Source: Shinella yambaruensis
GTDB lineage: Bacteria; Pseudomonadota; Alphaproteobacteria; Rhizobiales; Rhizobiaceae
Reading direction: 5' to 3'
NCBI RefSeq assembly: GCF_022899355.1
Contig: NZ_JALJCK010000002.1
Location: 496,001 to 560,000 of the forward strand
Length of the DNA stretch: 64,000 bases
Each line of letters opens with the position of its first letter. The first letter of the stretch is position 1. The notes under the pieces were generated by a model that saw only the letters and a list, made by a program, of their open reading frames with translations, was not told the origin of the DNA and searched no databases. The translations under genes and the position numbers were made by a program. Below are positions 1 through 8,834 of the stretch, piece after piece.

Positions 1-384
1 GGCTTCCACGATGGTGAGGTTGAGGAAGGCCGCGCGCGCGCTATCCTCTTCCGCGCTGATATCGATCTGGAAGATGCGTTCGAGGGCGTCCGAGAGGCTC
101 AGGCCCGTATAGTCGCCAGGAAGCGCAAGCATGCTGGTGCGGTGCTGCTCGATGATCGCGGCGAGCAGATCGGTCTTGGAGGGGAAGAGTTCGTAGAGCG
201 TGCGCTTGGAGATATGGCAATGGGCGGCAACCTCGCTCATCGTCGTCCTGCCGTAGCCTTCGGCCAGGAACAGCTTGCGCGTCGCCTCGACGATCTTGGC
301 CCTCTGTTCGGCAGGCGTCGCGAGTCTGGGACGGCCGCGTTTCCGGCGCTTGGCCGGGAGAGTTGTGGCGGTTGTTTCGGTCAT
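1..384 (-). CDS. TetR-family repressor of the adjacent RND efflux genes (partial, C-terminus outside window)
   Basis: Seen: translating the minus strand from the ATG at 384 gives 128 residues before the window edge. A basic N-terminus (KRRKRGRPR) is followed by a TetR helix-turn-helix at about residues 27-72, with the typical segments GYGRTTMSEVAAHCHISKRT and LYELFPSKTDLL. The ligand-binding C-terminal half lies beyond position 1. Known: TetR proteins in this position repress divergently transcribed RND pumps and respond to pump substrates. Context: it is divergent from the adaptor gene, with two palindromes (420-431 and 439-448) in the 117-bp gap. The family call is secure. The target is inferred from position. 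Confidence 0.9.
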   Translation of the reverse strand, partial: MTETTATTLPAKRRKRGRPRLATPAEQRAKIVEATRKLFLAEGYGRTTMSEVAAHCHISKRTLYELFPSKTDLLAAIIEQHRTSMLALPGDYTGLSLSDALERIFQIDISAEEDSARAAFLNLTIVEA

Positions 385-407
385 GGAGGTTATCCAGAGG
401 CGGGCCA

Positions 408-435
408 TTGACAATGCCGATATCCGGATATTAAT
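408..435 (+). promoter_or_regulatory. Candidate sigma70-type promoter of the efflux operon
   Basis: A perfect TTGACA lies at 408-413 and ATTAAT at 430-435, with a 16-base spacer, upstream of the adaptor gene at 502. The palindrome at 420-431 falls in the spacer and a second palindrome follows the -10 box. This is the layout expected of a TetR-repressed promoter. It was read by eye only. Confidence 0.5.
420..431. promoter_or_regulatory. Perfect 12-bp palindrome, candidate TetR operator
   Basis: ATATCCGGATAT reads the same on both strands and lies in the spacer of the candidate promoter at 408-435, between the divergent regulator and efflux genes. Confidence 0.4.
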
Positions 436-438
436 GGT

Positions 439-448
439 ACTCATGAGT
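439..448. promoter_or_regulatory. Perfect 10-bp palindrome, candidate TetR operator
   Basis: ACTCATGAGT is self-complementary and lies just downstream of the candidate -10 box of the efflux promoter. Repressors of RND operons often bind here. Which of the two palindromes is the true site cannot be decided from sequence alone. Confidence 0.45.
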
Positions 449-501
449 TTTGTAAATATGGCAAGCGTGCGGCATGATCCGCCACTCCGAAGAAAAGGTG
501 C

Positions 502-1722
502 ATGATGCGCGAGAAAACCCTGCGGATCGGCCTCGTTGCCGCCGGCCTCTTCCTGGCCGCCTGCTCGGACCAGAGCGGTGGAAACGCTCCGCCCGGCGCA
601 GGGGCCTTGCCCGCGGCCGAGGTGGGCTTCGTGGTGCTGAAGGCGCAGTCCGTTCCGCGTTATACCCAGCTCTCCGGCCGCGTGGTGGCGCACGCCACGG
701 CGGAGATCCGCCCGCAGATCGACGGCATCATCGAAAGCATCGATTTTCGCGAGGGCCGGCAGGTGAAGGCCGGTGACATCCTCTTCAAGGTGCGCGATGC
801 GAAGTTCAGCGCGGCCTATGCGGCGGCGGCGGCCACGCTGTCGCGCGCCGAGGCGACGCAGCAGTCGGCGCAGTCGGCTTTCGACCGGAACCAGCGGCTG
901 CAATCGCAGAGCGCCGTGAGCCAGCAGGCGCTGGACGAGGCGACGGCAGCGCTGCTGCAGGCGAAGGCGGATGTGGAATCGGCCAAGGCCAGCCTTGAGA
1001 CGGCGCGCATCGATCTCGACAACACCACGATCAAGGCGCCGATATCGGGCATCATCGGCACGGCCGGCGTCAGCGTCGGCTCGCTGGTCACGCAGAACCA
1101 GACGGATGCGCTGGCGACGATCCGCCAGATCGATCCCGTCAATGTCGACCTCGTCGATACCAGCGCCAACCTTTTGCGGATCCGGCAGGATGTCGAGGCG
1201 GGGCGCCTCGGCCGCGACGGCGCGGGGGCGCCGAGCGTCAGGCTGACGCTCGAGAACGGCGAGGACTACAAGACCATCGGCACGATCTCGCTGGCGACGG
1301 TCAATGTCAGCGAGAGCACGGGCACCTTCACCCTGCGCGCAAGCTTCCCCAATCCGGAGCGCATCCTGCTGCCGGGCATGTTCGTGCGCGCCTCCGTCGA
1401 TCTCGGCACCATGCCGAACGCCTTCCTCGTCCCGCAGCGCGCCGTCCAGCGCAGCGGCACGGGCGATCCCATCGCCTATGTCGTCTCGCCCGACAGCAAG
1501 GTGGAGCAGCGCAAGCTTGCGACCGAGGGCACGAGCGGCAACAACTGGATCGTGACCGACGGCCTGAAGGACGGCGAGCACCTGATCGTCGATGGCTTCC
1601 AGAAGATTTCCGCGGGCGCTGCCGTGACGGCCGTGGAAGCGACGATCGATGAGGACGGCGTGGTCAAGCAGTCCCTCGCCAGCCCCGCCGGTGCGGGCGA
1701 AGCGTCGGAGGCCGCCCAATGA
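502..1722 (+). CDS. RND efflux periplasmic adaptor (membrane fusion protein, AcrA/MexA-like lipoprotein)
   Basis: The 406-residue protein is the usual length for the family. The N-terminus is a lipoprotein signal with lipobox LAAC at residues 18-21, so Cys21 should be acylated. A biotinyl-lipoyl half (residues about 60-95, IRPQIDGIIESIDFREG), an alpha-hairpin rich in Ala/Gln (about 100-170) and a beta-barrel region follow. Known role: it bridges the inner-membrane pump to an outer-membrane channel. Two ATGs stand in tandem at 502 and 505, and either may be used. The stop overlaps the pump start (ATGA), so the two genes are translationally coupled. No outer-membrane factor gene is present nearby. 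Confidence 0.93.
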   Translation: MMREKTLRIGLVAAGLFLAACSDQSGGNAPPGAGALPAAEVGFVVLKAQSVPRYTQLSGRVVAHATAEIRPQIDGIIESIDFREGRQVKAGDILFKVRDAKFSAAYAAAAATLSRAEATQQSAQSAFDRNQRLQSQSAVSQQALDEATAALLQAKADVESAKASLETARIDLDNTTIKAPISGIIGTAGVSVGSLVTQNQTDALATIRQIDPVNVDLVDTSANLLRIRQDVEAGRLGRDGAGAPSVRLTLENGEDYKTIGTISLATVNVSESTGTFTLRASFPNPERILLPGMFVRASVDLGTMPNAFLVPQRAVQRSGTGDPIAYVVSPDSKVEQRKLATEGTSGNNWIVTDGLKDGEHLIVDGFQKISAGAAVTAVEATIDEDGVVKQSLASPAGAGEASEAAQ

Positions 1723-4700
1723 CCGAAGCCTTCCGGCGCAATGCCCTGGCGAGCTTCTTCATCGCCCGCCCCGTCTTTGCCATCGTGCTCGCGATCGCCA
1801 CGCTGCTTTCCGGCGTCATGGGCATCTACTCGCTGTCGATCTCGCAATATCCCGATGTCGCGCCCGTCACGGTCCGTATCGGCGCGACCTATTCCGGTGC
1901 CACGGCGGAAGCGGTCGAGAACTCGGTCACGACGAAGATCGAGGGCGCGATGACCGGCCTCGATGGCCTGCTCTACATGGAATCCACGTCGAACACCGGC
2001 TCGGCCTCCATCTCGCTCACCTTCGCCAGCGGCACGGATCCGGAACTGGCGCAGGTCGAGGTGCAGAACAAGCTGTCGCGCGTCGAATCCCAGCTTCCCG
2101 AGGCCGTGCAGGACGCCGGCGTCACCGTCTCCCGCTCGCCCTCCGGCATCCTGATGATCGGCAACATCATCTCGCGCGACGGCCGCTACACCTCCTCGGA
2201 GCTTTCCGACATCATGTCGAGCAGCATCGAGGAGCGCATCGAACGGCTCGACGGCGTCGGTTCCGTGCAGGCCTTCGGCAGCGGCTATGCCATGCGCATC
2301 TGGCTCGATCCCGATCAGATGCAGAAGTACCAGCTGGTTCCCTCCGACGTCACCGCGGCCATTCAGGCGCAGAATGCCCAGGTCGCCGCCGGCTCCATCG
2401 GCGCGACGCCCGTCGTGCGCGGCCAGCAGCTGAAGGCGAGCATCGTCGCGCAGACGCAGATGACCTCGGCCGACGAGTTCAAGAAGATCATCCTCAAGAC
2501 GGCGACGGACGGTTCCGTCGTGCGCCTGGGCGATGTCGCGCGCGTCGAGATCGGGCTTGAAAGCTACGGCCAGAGCTCGACCTTCAACGGCATGCCGGCC
2601 GCCGGCTTCGGCGTGCAGCTGGCGAGCGGCGCGAATGCCATCACGACGGCCGAGGCCGTGCATGCCGAACTCGACAGCCTCGCCGGTTCGCTGCCCGAGG
2701 GCGTCGAGATCGCCTATTCCTACGAGACGACGCCCTTCGTCGAACTGTCCATCGAGAAGGTCGTGGAGACCCTGATCGAGGCGATCGTGCTGGTCTTCCT
2801 CGTGCTGCTGCTCTTCCTGCAGAACCTGCGCGCGACGATCATCCCGATGATCGCCGTGCCCGTCGTGCTGCTTGGAACGTTCGGCGTGCTTGCGGCGCTC
2901 GGCTATTCCATCAACATGCTGACCATGTTCGCCATGGTGCTCGCCATCGGTCTTCTCGTCGATGATGCGATCGTCGTGGTGGAGAATGTCGAGCGCGTCA
3001 TGTCGGAGGAGGGGCTCTCCGCCCGCGAGGCGACGGAGAAGTCGATGGGCGAGATCACCGGCGCGCTCATCGGCGTCGCGCTCGTCCTCACTGCCGTCTT
3101 CATTCCCATGGCCTTCTTCTCGGGCTCGGTCGGCGTCATCTACCGGCAGTTCTCCGTCACCATCGCCAGCGCCATGCTGCTCTCCGTCCTCGTCGCGGTC
3201 ATCCTGACGCCGGCGCTCTGCGCCATGCTGCTGAAGCCCACGCATGGCGGGCTGGCGGCGCGCATCTTCGGTGGCTTCAACCGCGGTTTCGAGAAGACGA
3301 CGCGCGGTTATGTGAGCACCGTCGGCGGCATGCTTGTGCGGCCGCTGCGCATGCTCGTGCTCTTCGCCGCGCTCCTCGGCGGCGCCTGGTGGGTCTATAC
3401 GCAGCTGCCGACCTCCTTCCTGCCGGAGGAGGACCAGGGCGTGCTGATGACGCAGATCACCCTGCCGGCCGGCGCCAATGCCGCCCGTACGCAGGCCGTC
3501 ATCGACATGGTCGAGAACTATTTCCTCACGGAGGAGAAGGACGCCGTGCAGAGCGTCTTCATGACGCTCGGCTTCGGCTTCGGCGGCAGCGGCGAAAACG
3601 CCGCCATGGCCTTCGTGCGTCTCAAGGATTTCGACGCGCGCACGGATACGTCGCTTTCGGCTTCCGCCATCTCGCAGCGTGCCTCGGCGCATTTCCGCAA
3701 GATCCGCGACGCGGAGGTCTTCGTGCTGGCGCCGCCCGCCATCCAGGGGCTGGGGCAGAGCAACGGCTTTTCCATGTATCTGGAAGACACCGGCAACCGC
3801 GGCCGCGACGCGCTGACGGCGGCCAGCAACCAGCTTGCCGACCTCGCCCAGCAGGACGACACGGTCGGCAATGTACGCGGCAATACCCGCACCTTGGAAA
3901 GCCAGCTGAAGATCGAGATCGACCAGGAGAAGGCAGGTGCGCTCGGCGTCGATCTCAGCGGCATCAACGGGCTGATCTCCACGGCCTTTGCCGGCAGCAA
4001 CGTCAACGACTTCGTCTATAACGGCGAGATCAAGCCCGTCTATGTGCAGGCGGACGCGCCCTTCCGCATGCAGCCGGAGGACGTCAACCGCTGGTACGCG
4101 CGCAATGGCGATGGCGAGATGGTGCCGTTCTCCGCCTTCGCGACGACGACATGGATCCAGGGCTCGCCCTCGCTCGCCCGCTTCAACGGCACGGCGGCCA
4201 TCTCCATGAACGGTGCGGCACAGGCCGGCGCCAGCTCCGGCGATGCAATGGACCGCATGGAGGCGCTCGTCGCCGGTCTCGACGGCGGCTACAGCGCGGC
4301 CTGGTCCGGTCTGTCCTACCAGGAGCGGCTTGCCGGTTCGCAGGAGGCGATGCTCTACGCCGTCTCCCTGCTCGTCGTCTTCCTCTGCCTTGCCGCGCTC
4401 TACGAAAGCTGGTCCATCCCGCTTTCCGTCATCCTTGCCGTGCCGGTCGGCGTGCTTGGCGCGCTCGTCGCCGCCTGGATATTCGGTCAATCGAACGATG
4501 TCTATTTCAAGGTCGGCCTGCTGACGACGATCGGCCTTACCGCCAAGAACGCCATCCTGATCGTCGAATTCGCCAAGGACCTGCGCGATCAGGGCAAAAG
4601 CGTCGTCGACGCCGTGCTGGAGGCTGCCCGCATGCGCCTCAGGCCGATCGTCATGACCTCGCTCGCCTTCATCCTCGGCGTCCTGCCGCTCGCCTTCGCG

Positions 4701-4841
4701 ACGGGGGCAAGCTCGGCCGCGCAGAACGCCATCGGCATCGGCGTGATGGGCGGCATGATCGCAGCGACCGTGCTCGGTGTCTTCTTCGTGCCGCTGCTCT
4801 TCGTGATCGTGGCCGGAAGGGGCAGGCCGAGGGCCGCATAG
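1719..4841 (+). CDS. RND multidrug efflux pump, AcrB/MexB (HAE1) type
   Basis: The 1040-residue protein matches the roughly 1040-1050 residues of AcrB. Seen: the proton-relay Asp pair in TM4 (LLVDDAIVVVENV, Asp415/Asp416) and the TM10 Lys (GLTAKNAILIVEFAKD, Lys943). An N-terminal TM1 (FIARPVFAIVLAIATLLSGV) and the two large periplasmic loops are also in place. It acts in the inner membrane as a proton-driven trimer that exports lipophilic compounds. The start overlaps the adaptor stop. The substrate range cannot be read from sequence. It needs a TolC-like protein encoded elsewhere. Confidence 0.95.
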   Translation: MTEAFRRNALASFFIARPVFAIVLAIATLLSGVMGIYSLSISQYPDVAPVTVRIGATYSGATAEAVENSVTTKIEGAMTGLDGLLYMESTSNTGSASISLTFASGTDPELAQVEVQNKLSRVESQLPEAVQDAGVTVSRSPSGILMIGNIISRDGRYTSSELSDIMSSSIEERIERLDGVGSVQAFGSGYAMRIWLDPDQMQKYQLVPSDVTAAIQAQNAQVAAGSIGATPVVRGQQLKASIVAQTQMTSADEFKKIILKTATDGSVVRLGDVARVEIGLESYGQSSTFNGMPAAGFGVQLASGANAITTAEAVHAELDSLAGSLPEGVEIAYSYETTPFVELSIEKVVETLIEAIVLVFLVLLLFLQNLRATIIPMIAVPVVLLGTFGVLAALGYSINMLTMFAMVLAIGLLVDDAIVVVENVERVMSEEGLSAREATEKSMGEITGALIGVALVLTAVFIPMAFFSGSVGVIYRQFSVTIASAMLLSVLVAVILTPALCAMLLKPTHGGLAARIFGGFNRGFEKTTRGYVSTVGGMLVRPLRMLVLFAALLGGAWWVYTQLPTSFLPEEDQGVLMTQITLPAGANAARTQAVIDMVENYFLTEEKDAVQSVFMTLGFGFGGSGENAAMAFVRLKDFDARTDTSLSASAISQRASAHFRKIRDAEVFVLAPPAIQGLGQSNGFSMYLEDTGNRGRDALTAASNQLADLAQQDDTVGNVRGNTRTLESQLKIEIDQEKAGALGVDLSGINGLISTAFAGSNVNDFVYNGEIKPVYVQADAPFRMQPEDVNRWYARNGDGEMVPFSAFATTTWIQGSPSLARFNGTAAISMNGAAQAGASSGDAMDRMEALVAGLDGGYSAAWSGLSYQERLAGSQEAMLYAVSLLVVFLCLAALYESWSIPLSVILAVPVGVLGALVAAWIFGQSNDVYFKVGLLTTIGLTAKNAILIVEFAKDLRDQGKSVVDAVLEAARMRLRPIVMTSLAFILGVLPLAFATGASSAAQNAIGIGVMGGMIAATVLGVFFVPLLFVIVAGRGRPRAA

Positions 4842-4898
4842 ACGCGTTTGCCGCATCCGTCGAGCGGGATCGCCAGTCCTTGCCCTTCGATGTCAAAA

Positions 4899-5594
4899 TC
4901 ATCTCGCATAATTCTTGATGCGATTGTAGCTCATCGAGAGATGGGCCCGGCGGATGTAGCCGATGGCTTCCCAATCCCCGATCTCGGCGGCGTTCAAGAC
5001 GGCCTGCATTTCGTCGCGGAATGCCCGGTATTCCTCGACAAGCCCGAGCTTGGGCATCATCTTCAGGACGACGCGGACGATCTTGAGATACAGCCGTTCA
5101 TTCACCTCGCGCAGCGCCGCATTGCCGGTGAATGCCGATATCTCCCAGTAGAAGTCCATGTTGAGGCGCAGGAAGGCGCGCTGGGACGGTTCCTGCATCT
5201 CGTCGTCGCAGCGTTTGATGAGCGCGCGGATCCTGTCCAGATCGTCCGGGGTGCGCGGGAGCGGATCGAGCTTGCCGACCAGTTCGGCAAGTTCCAGCCG
5301 GAGACGGTAGATCTGGAAGATCTCGTCGAGATCGGGATCCGTGACGATCGTGCCGACCCCGTGCACGGAGGCGACGAGCCCTTCCGCTTCCAGCCGTGCA
5401 AGGACGCGGCGAACGGGGGTCCGGCTCGTATCGAACTGCTTTGCCAGTTCCTCCTCCGAAAGCCGGGTGCCCGGGGCGTATTCCAGGAGGCAGATCTGGT
5501 CGCGGATCGTGTTGTAGATGCGGTCGAAACGCTCTTTCGCGCCGACGAGAGGGGCGGATTGCTCCTTTGCACCGGAATTGTCGGTCTGTGCCAT
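4899..5594 (-). CDS. GntR-family regulator (FadR/FCD subfamily) of the importer-M24-sox cluster
   Basis: The protein has 231 residues. A winged helix-turn-helix at about residues 22-85 (PGTRLSEEELAKQFDTSRTP) is followed by an all-helical FCD-type effector domain. The ATG at 5594 was chosen because it overlaps the upstream ATPase stop (TGATG) and the HTH starts soon after. A longer open frame to 5708 only reads back into the ATPase gene. It is the last gene of the importer operon. It is the best candidate to bind the two near-identical GATGTA... sites at 8741-8752 and 8825-8836. That assignment is inferred. Confidence 0.88.
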   Translation of the reverse strand: MAQTDNSGAKEQSAPLVGAKERFDRIYNTIRDQICLLEYAPGTRLSEEELAKQFDTSRTPVRRVLARLEAEGLVASVHGVGTIVTDPDLDEIFQIYRLRLELAELVGKLDPLPRTPDDLDRIRALIKRCDDEMQEPSQRAFLRLNMDFYWEISAFTGNAALREVNERLYLKIVRVVLKMMPKLGLVEEYRAFRDEMQAVLNAAEIGDWEAIGYIRRAHLSMSYNRIKNYAR

Positions 5595-6373
5595 CAACCA
5601 GCTTCCAGGACAGCGTTCAGGAATTGCCGCGTCCGCTCGTTCTGCGGGTTGCCGAAGATCTGCGCGGGCGGTCCCTGTTCGCATATTTTCCCCTGATAGA
5701 AAAAGCAAACCCTATCGGAGAATTCCTTGGCGAACCCCATCTGGTGGGTCACCATGAGCATCGTCAGATCGTGCTCGGCGCCGATCCTGCGGATGACCTG
5801 AAGCACCTCGCCCACGAGTTCCGGGTCGAGCGCGGAGGTGACCTCGTCGAAAAGCATGATCTTCGGCCGCATGGCCAGGGCCCGGGCGATCGCCACGCGC
5901 TGCTGCTGGCCTCCGGAAAGCTGGCCCGGATAGTGATCCTTCTTGGCCGACAGGCCGACCATGTCGAGCAGCTCGGCGGCGCGCTCCTCCGCTTCCTTCC
6001 TTCCCATTCCAAGGACGGTGATCGGCGCCTCTATGCAGTTGCCGAGGGCGGTCATGTGCGGGAAGAGGTTGAAGGACTGGAACACCATGCCGATCTTCGC
6101 GCGGATGCGGCGGATATGCCGAGCATCCGCGGGCACCAGCCGTCCGTTCTTCGACATGTGGGTCATCGGCTCGCCATCGACCCACAGCGTGCCGCCGTTG
6201 ATGCTTTCCAGCGTCATCAGCATGCGCAGCACGGTCGTCTTGCCGGATCCGGACGGGCCGATGATCGAGACCTTCTCGCCGCGCGCGACGTCGAGGTTGA
6301 GATTGTCGAGAACGGTGAAGGCGCCGTAACGCTTGGACACGTTCTCATAGCGGACCATGGGCATTTCGGTCAT
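5594..6373 (-). CDS. Polar amino-acid-type ABC importer, ATPase subunit
   Basis: The protein has 259 residues with all ABC signatures: Walker A GPSGSGKT at residues 39-46, signature LSGGQQQR from 152 and Walker B IMLFDE at 172-177, then a conserved H-loop ([11 protein letters not shown]). It resembles the GlnQ/EhuA class that energises uptake of polar amino acids and compatible solutes. It overlaps the permease stop by four bases (ATGA) and the GntR start by one base, so the five minus-strand genes form one operon. The substrate is unknown. The divergent M24 and sox genes suggest an N-methylated or cyclic amino-acid derivative. Confidence 0.93.
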   Translation of the reverse strand: MTEMPMVRYENVSKRYGAFTVLDNLNLDVARGEKVSIIGPSGSGKTTVLRMLMTLESINGGTLWVDGEPMTHMSKNGRLVPADARHIRRIRAKIGMVFQSFNLFPHMTALGNCIEAPITVLGMGRKEAEERAAELLDMVGLSAKKDHYPGQLSGGQQQRVAIARALAMRPKIMLFDEVTSALDPELVGEVLQVIRRIGAEHDLTMLMVTHQMGFAKEFSDRVCFFYQGKICEQGPPAQIFGNPQNERTRQFLNAVLEAG

Positions 6374-7023
6374 CCGTATCTCCTTGAAAGCCAGCCGTCC
6401 AAGACGCGGACCAGTCCCGCGGACAGGAGGCTCATCACCAGAAAGAAAAGCCCGACGAGCGTCACCGGTTCGGTGTAGCGGAAGGTCTCCGAGCCGATGA
6501 TCTTGGCGCGTTGCATGAGTTCGACGACGGCGATCGCCGAAAGCAGGGGTGTCTCCTTGAACAGCGCTATCAGATAGTTGCCGAGCGCCGGCACCACCGG
6601 CGGCAGCGCCTGCGGCAGGATGATGTCCTTGAAGGTGGTCCAGGGGGAGAGGTTGAGCGCGATCGATGCCTCCCACTGGCCGCGGGGAACGTTCTCGAAG
6701 CCGGCCCTGTAGACCTCCGAGCAATAGGCCGCGTAGTGCAGGCCGATCGCGAGCACGCCCGCCGTGAAGGCATCCAGTACGATGCCGACCTTGGGCAGGA
6801 CGAAGAACAGGAAGAAGATCTGGATGAGGAGCGGCGTGGAGCGGACGAGCTCGACCAGGATCGCGACGACGAGGCCCGCCGCCGGGGAGGAGAGCCGTAT
6901 CGATGCCAGGACAAGGCCGAGGAGTGCGGCAATGACGAAGCCGATCGCCGTTGCCTGGACGGTGATGACCGCGGCCCGCGCCAGCACGGGCAGGATGTCG
7001 ATGGTGAAGGCCCAGTCCCACAT
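6370..7023 (-). CDS. Polar amino-acid-type ABC importer, permease subunit 2
   Basis: The 217-residue integral membrane protein starts MWDWAFTIDILPVLARAA. It has the HisM/GlnP-type coupling motif (EVYRAGFENVPRGQWEAS...LP) and about five hydrophobic segments. It would pair with the permease encoded immediately upstream (7023-7751). The ATG at 7023 shares its first base with the preceding TGA. Assignment to the family is firm. The ligand is unknown. Confidence 0.92.
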   Translation of the reverse strand: MWDWAFTIDILPVLARAAVITVQATAIGFVIAALLGLVLASIRLSSPAAGLVVAILVELVRSTPLLIQIFFLFFVLPKVGIVLDAFTAGVLAIGLHYAAYCSEVYRAGFENVPRGQWEASIALNLSPWTTFKDIILPQALPPVVPALGNYLIALFKETPLLSAIAVVELMQRAKIIGSETFRYTEPVTLVGLFFLVMSLLSAGLVRVLDGWLSRRYG

Positions 7024-7751
7024 CACGAGGCCTTTCCGTGCAGCACGCCCTTGGCCGCCCATCCCTCGGTGAAGCGCATGCAGATCGTGATCGTCAGCGA
7101 GATCGCGAGATAGAGGAGCAGGACGAGGGTGAAGATCGGTACGGTCTGCAGCGTTGCCTGGTTCATCTGCTGTGCCTTGAAGGTGAGATCGGCGAGCGTG
7201 ATCAGGGAGACGAGCGAGGTCGACTTGACGAGCTCGATGAAAAGGTTGCCCCAGGGCGGGATCATCGCCACGAAAGCCTGCGGCAGGATGATGCGCCGGA
7301 GCATTTGCGCCCGCGTCATGTTGAGCGCCGTGGAGGCTTCCCACTGGCCTTTCGGGACGGCCCGGATGGCGCCGCGCACGACCTCGGCACCGTAGGCACC
7401 GATGTTCAGCCCGAGCGCCAGCACGGCGACGGGAAACGCATCCATGAAGATCCCGAACTGCGGCAACACGAAATACAGCCAGAAGAGCTGCACGAGCGCG
7501 GACGTGCCGCGGAATATCTCGATGTAGGCGACCGCCAGCCATCGCAACGGCAGCGGGCCATAGAGCTTGGCGAGCGCTGCCGTCAGCGCCATGACGACGG
7601 CCAGCAAGGCGCCGAGAACGGCGATCTGGACCGTCAGCCAGGCACCCTGGAGCAGGCCGGGCACGAAGACCTTGAAACCGTCCTGGAAGGACAGGATGAC
7701 GATGGCCGTCAGGGTAGCCGCCAGCATGGCGGCGAGCACGCGTATCCACAT
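7023..7751 (-). CDS. Polar amino-acid-type ABC importer, permease subunit 1
   Basis: The 242-residue integral membrane protein begins MWIRVLAAMLAATL. The cytoplasmic coupling loop is seen as EVVRGAIRAVPKGQWEASTAL...LPQA, typical of the HisQM/EhuC-D group. It is the first permease after the binding-protein gene and is separated from it by a 63-bp gap that holds a strong stem-loop (7778-7806). The other permease follows with a one-base overlap. Confidence 0.92.
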   Translation of the reverse strand: MWIRVLAAMLAATLTAIVILSFQDGFKVFVPGLLQGAWLTVQIAVLGALLAVVMALTAALAKLYGPLPLRWLAVAYIEIFRGTSALVQLFWLYFVLPQFGIFMDAFPVAVLALGLNIGAYGAEVVRGAIRAVPKGQWEASTALNMTRAQMLRRIILPQAFVAMIPPWGNLFIELVKSTSLVSLITLADLTFKAQQMNQATLQTVPIFTLVLLLYLAISLTITICMRFTEGWAAKGVLHGKAS

Positions 7752-7777
7752 CGGAAATCCCCCGTCATAGACGAAGA

Positions 7778-7806
7778 CGCGGACGGCCTTGGCATCGCCG
7801 CCCGCG
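7778..7806 (-). other. Intra-operon stem-loop after the binding-protein gene
   Basis: On the minus strand, CGCGGGCGGC and GCCGTCCGCG pair over ten positions (one G-U) around a 9-base loop. The structure lies eight bases past the binding-protein stop and before the first permease. No U-run follows, so mRNA 3'-end protection or partial attenuation is more likely than full termination. Confidence 0.6.
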
Positions 7807-7814
7807 CGAAAAGC

Positions 7815-8678
7815 TTATTCGCCTTGGCAGAGTTCGGCGGTCGTCTTGTTCGGAAGGTAATCCTTGCCGAAACCGAGGGGCTCGACAAGGGCGAGATGCT
7901 CCGGCGAGCCGAGGAAGGCAGCCAGTTCCTTGTTGAAGGCCTCCTGCAGGTCCGTGTCTTCCTTGCGGAAGCCGAACCCGCCGTGACCCTTGACCGACTT
8001 GCCGGCGACTTCGCCGAAGGGCGTGGTCGATTCCACGCCTTCCGCCTTCTTCGCCATGTCCGCGATGGAAAGGGCGGTCAGCGCCGCGCCGTCGGCGCGG
8101 CCCGACTGGACGGCGGCAACGAGGCTCGACTGGTCCGGCAAGGTCACGATCTGCTCCTCGGCAACGCCGGCCTCCCTCGCATAGCCCGCCTCGACGGCGC
8201 CGGCCATCACGGCGAGCTTGAGATCCTTGTTGTCGGCGAAGCTGGAATAATCGGCGATCTTCTTGGCATTGCCGGCCGGCACCAGCATGGCCTGGCCGAT
8301 GCCGTATGACGGCTCCGAGAAGCCGATCTCGGCGCAGCGCTTCGGGTTGATGAACATGCCGGCGGCGATGATGTCGAAACGTCCGGCCTTGAGGCCGGGG
8401 ATCAGCGAGCCGAATTCGGTCAGCACGCCGTCGACCTCCGGAATGCCCATTTTCGCGAGCACCGCCTTGGCGACCTCGGGCGCTTCGCCCGTCAGCTTGC
8501 CGTCGGGCGTGGCGAAACCGAAGGGGGCTTCGTTGGCGAAGCCGATGCGGATGTAGCCGGCGGCCTTCGCCTTTTCGAGGGTGGTCTCGGCGAGGGAAGG
8601 GCCTGCGACCGAGAAGGCGGCAAATGCCAGCGCGGCGGTTTTCATGGCATTTCGGCGAGAGAAGAGAAATCGAGACAT
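7815..8678 (-). CDS. ABC importer periplasmic solute-binding protein, family 3 (polar amino acid type)
   Basis: The protein has 287 residues. The N-terminus carries an SRRNAMK segment before a hydrophobic stretch and an AxA site (PSLAE), which looks like a twin-arginine rather than a plain Sec signal. The mature part has the family-3 pattern (KAKAAGYIRIGFANEAPFGF, FDIIAAGMFINPKRC). The ATG at 8678 is preceded by AAGGGGAACCC. It is the first gene of the minus-strand operon, under the promoter at 8743-8771. It may resemble ectoine-binding EhuB proteins, but the ligand cannot be fixed from sequence. Confidence 0.9.
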   Translation of the reverse strand: MSRFLFSRRNAMKTAALAFAAFSVAGPSLAETTLEKAKAAGYIRIGFANEAPFGFATPDGKLTGEAPEVAKAVLAKMGIPEVDGVLTEFGSLIPGLKAGRFDIIAAGMFINPKRCAEIGFSEPSYGIGQAMLVPAGNAKKIADYSSFADNKDLKLAVMAGAVEAGYAREAGVAEEQIVTLPDQSSLVAAVQSGRADGAALTALSIADMAKKAEGVESTTPFGEVAGKSVKGHGGFGFRKEDTDLQEAFNKELAAFLGSPEHLALVEPLGFGKDYLPNKTTAELCQGE

Positions 8679-8740
8679 GGGTTCCCCTTGTGTTTTTGTC
8701 AGGAGTCTCAAAGAGCGGCGCCCGTGGCCGAGCACCTAAA

Positions 8741-8752
8741 GATGTATACGTC
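8741..8752. promoter_or_regulatory. Candidate GntR operator, site 1 (over the importer -10 box)
   Basis: GATGTATACGTC is a 12-bp imperfect palindrome with one mismatched pair. It is followed by TTGT, as is site 2. It covers the -10 hexamer of the importer promoter. The core GTATAC is common in FadR/VanR-type GntR sites. Site 2 starts exactly 84 bp away. Confidence 0.55.
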
Positions 8753-8771
8753 TTGTTGATAAAATTTGCAA
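8743..8771 (-). promoter_or_regulatory. Candidate promoter of the importer operon
   Basis: Read on the minus strand, TTGCAA (8771-8766), a 17-base spacer and TATACA (8748-8743) form a good promoter. The -10 box lies inside operator-like site 1. The binding-protein start is 65 bases downstream. Confidence 0.55.
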
Positions 8772-8806
8772 GGTTTCGGATAAATAAAAAGTTTTCAGGC
8801 GATATA

Positions 8807-8834
8807 TTGCACGGACTGAGAATTGATGTACACA
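8807..8834 (+). promoter_or_regulatory. Candidate promoter of the M24/sox operon
   Basis: TTGCAC at 8807-8812 and TACACA at 8829-8834 are spaced by 16 bases. The -10 box lies inside operator-like site 2, mirroring the arrangement of the divergent importer promoter. The M24 gene starts 35 bases after the -10. Confidence 0.5.

Noticed and set aside
1476-4856. Very long minus-strand open frame (1126 codons) opposite the RND pump
   Set aside because: It is rich in Arg, His, Asp and Gly with no domain, and mirrors the codon pattern of the pump gene. Such antisense frames are common in GC-rich DNA.
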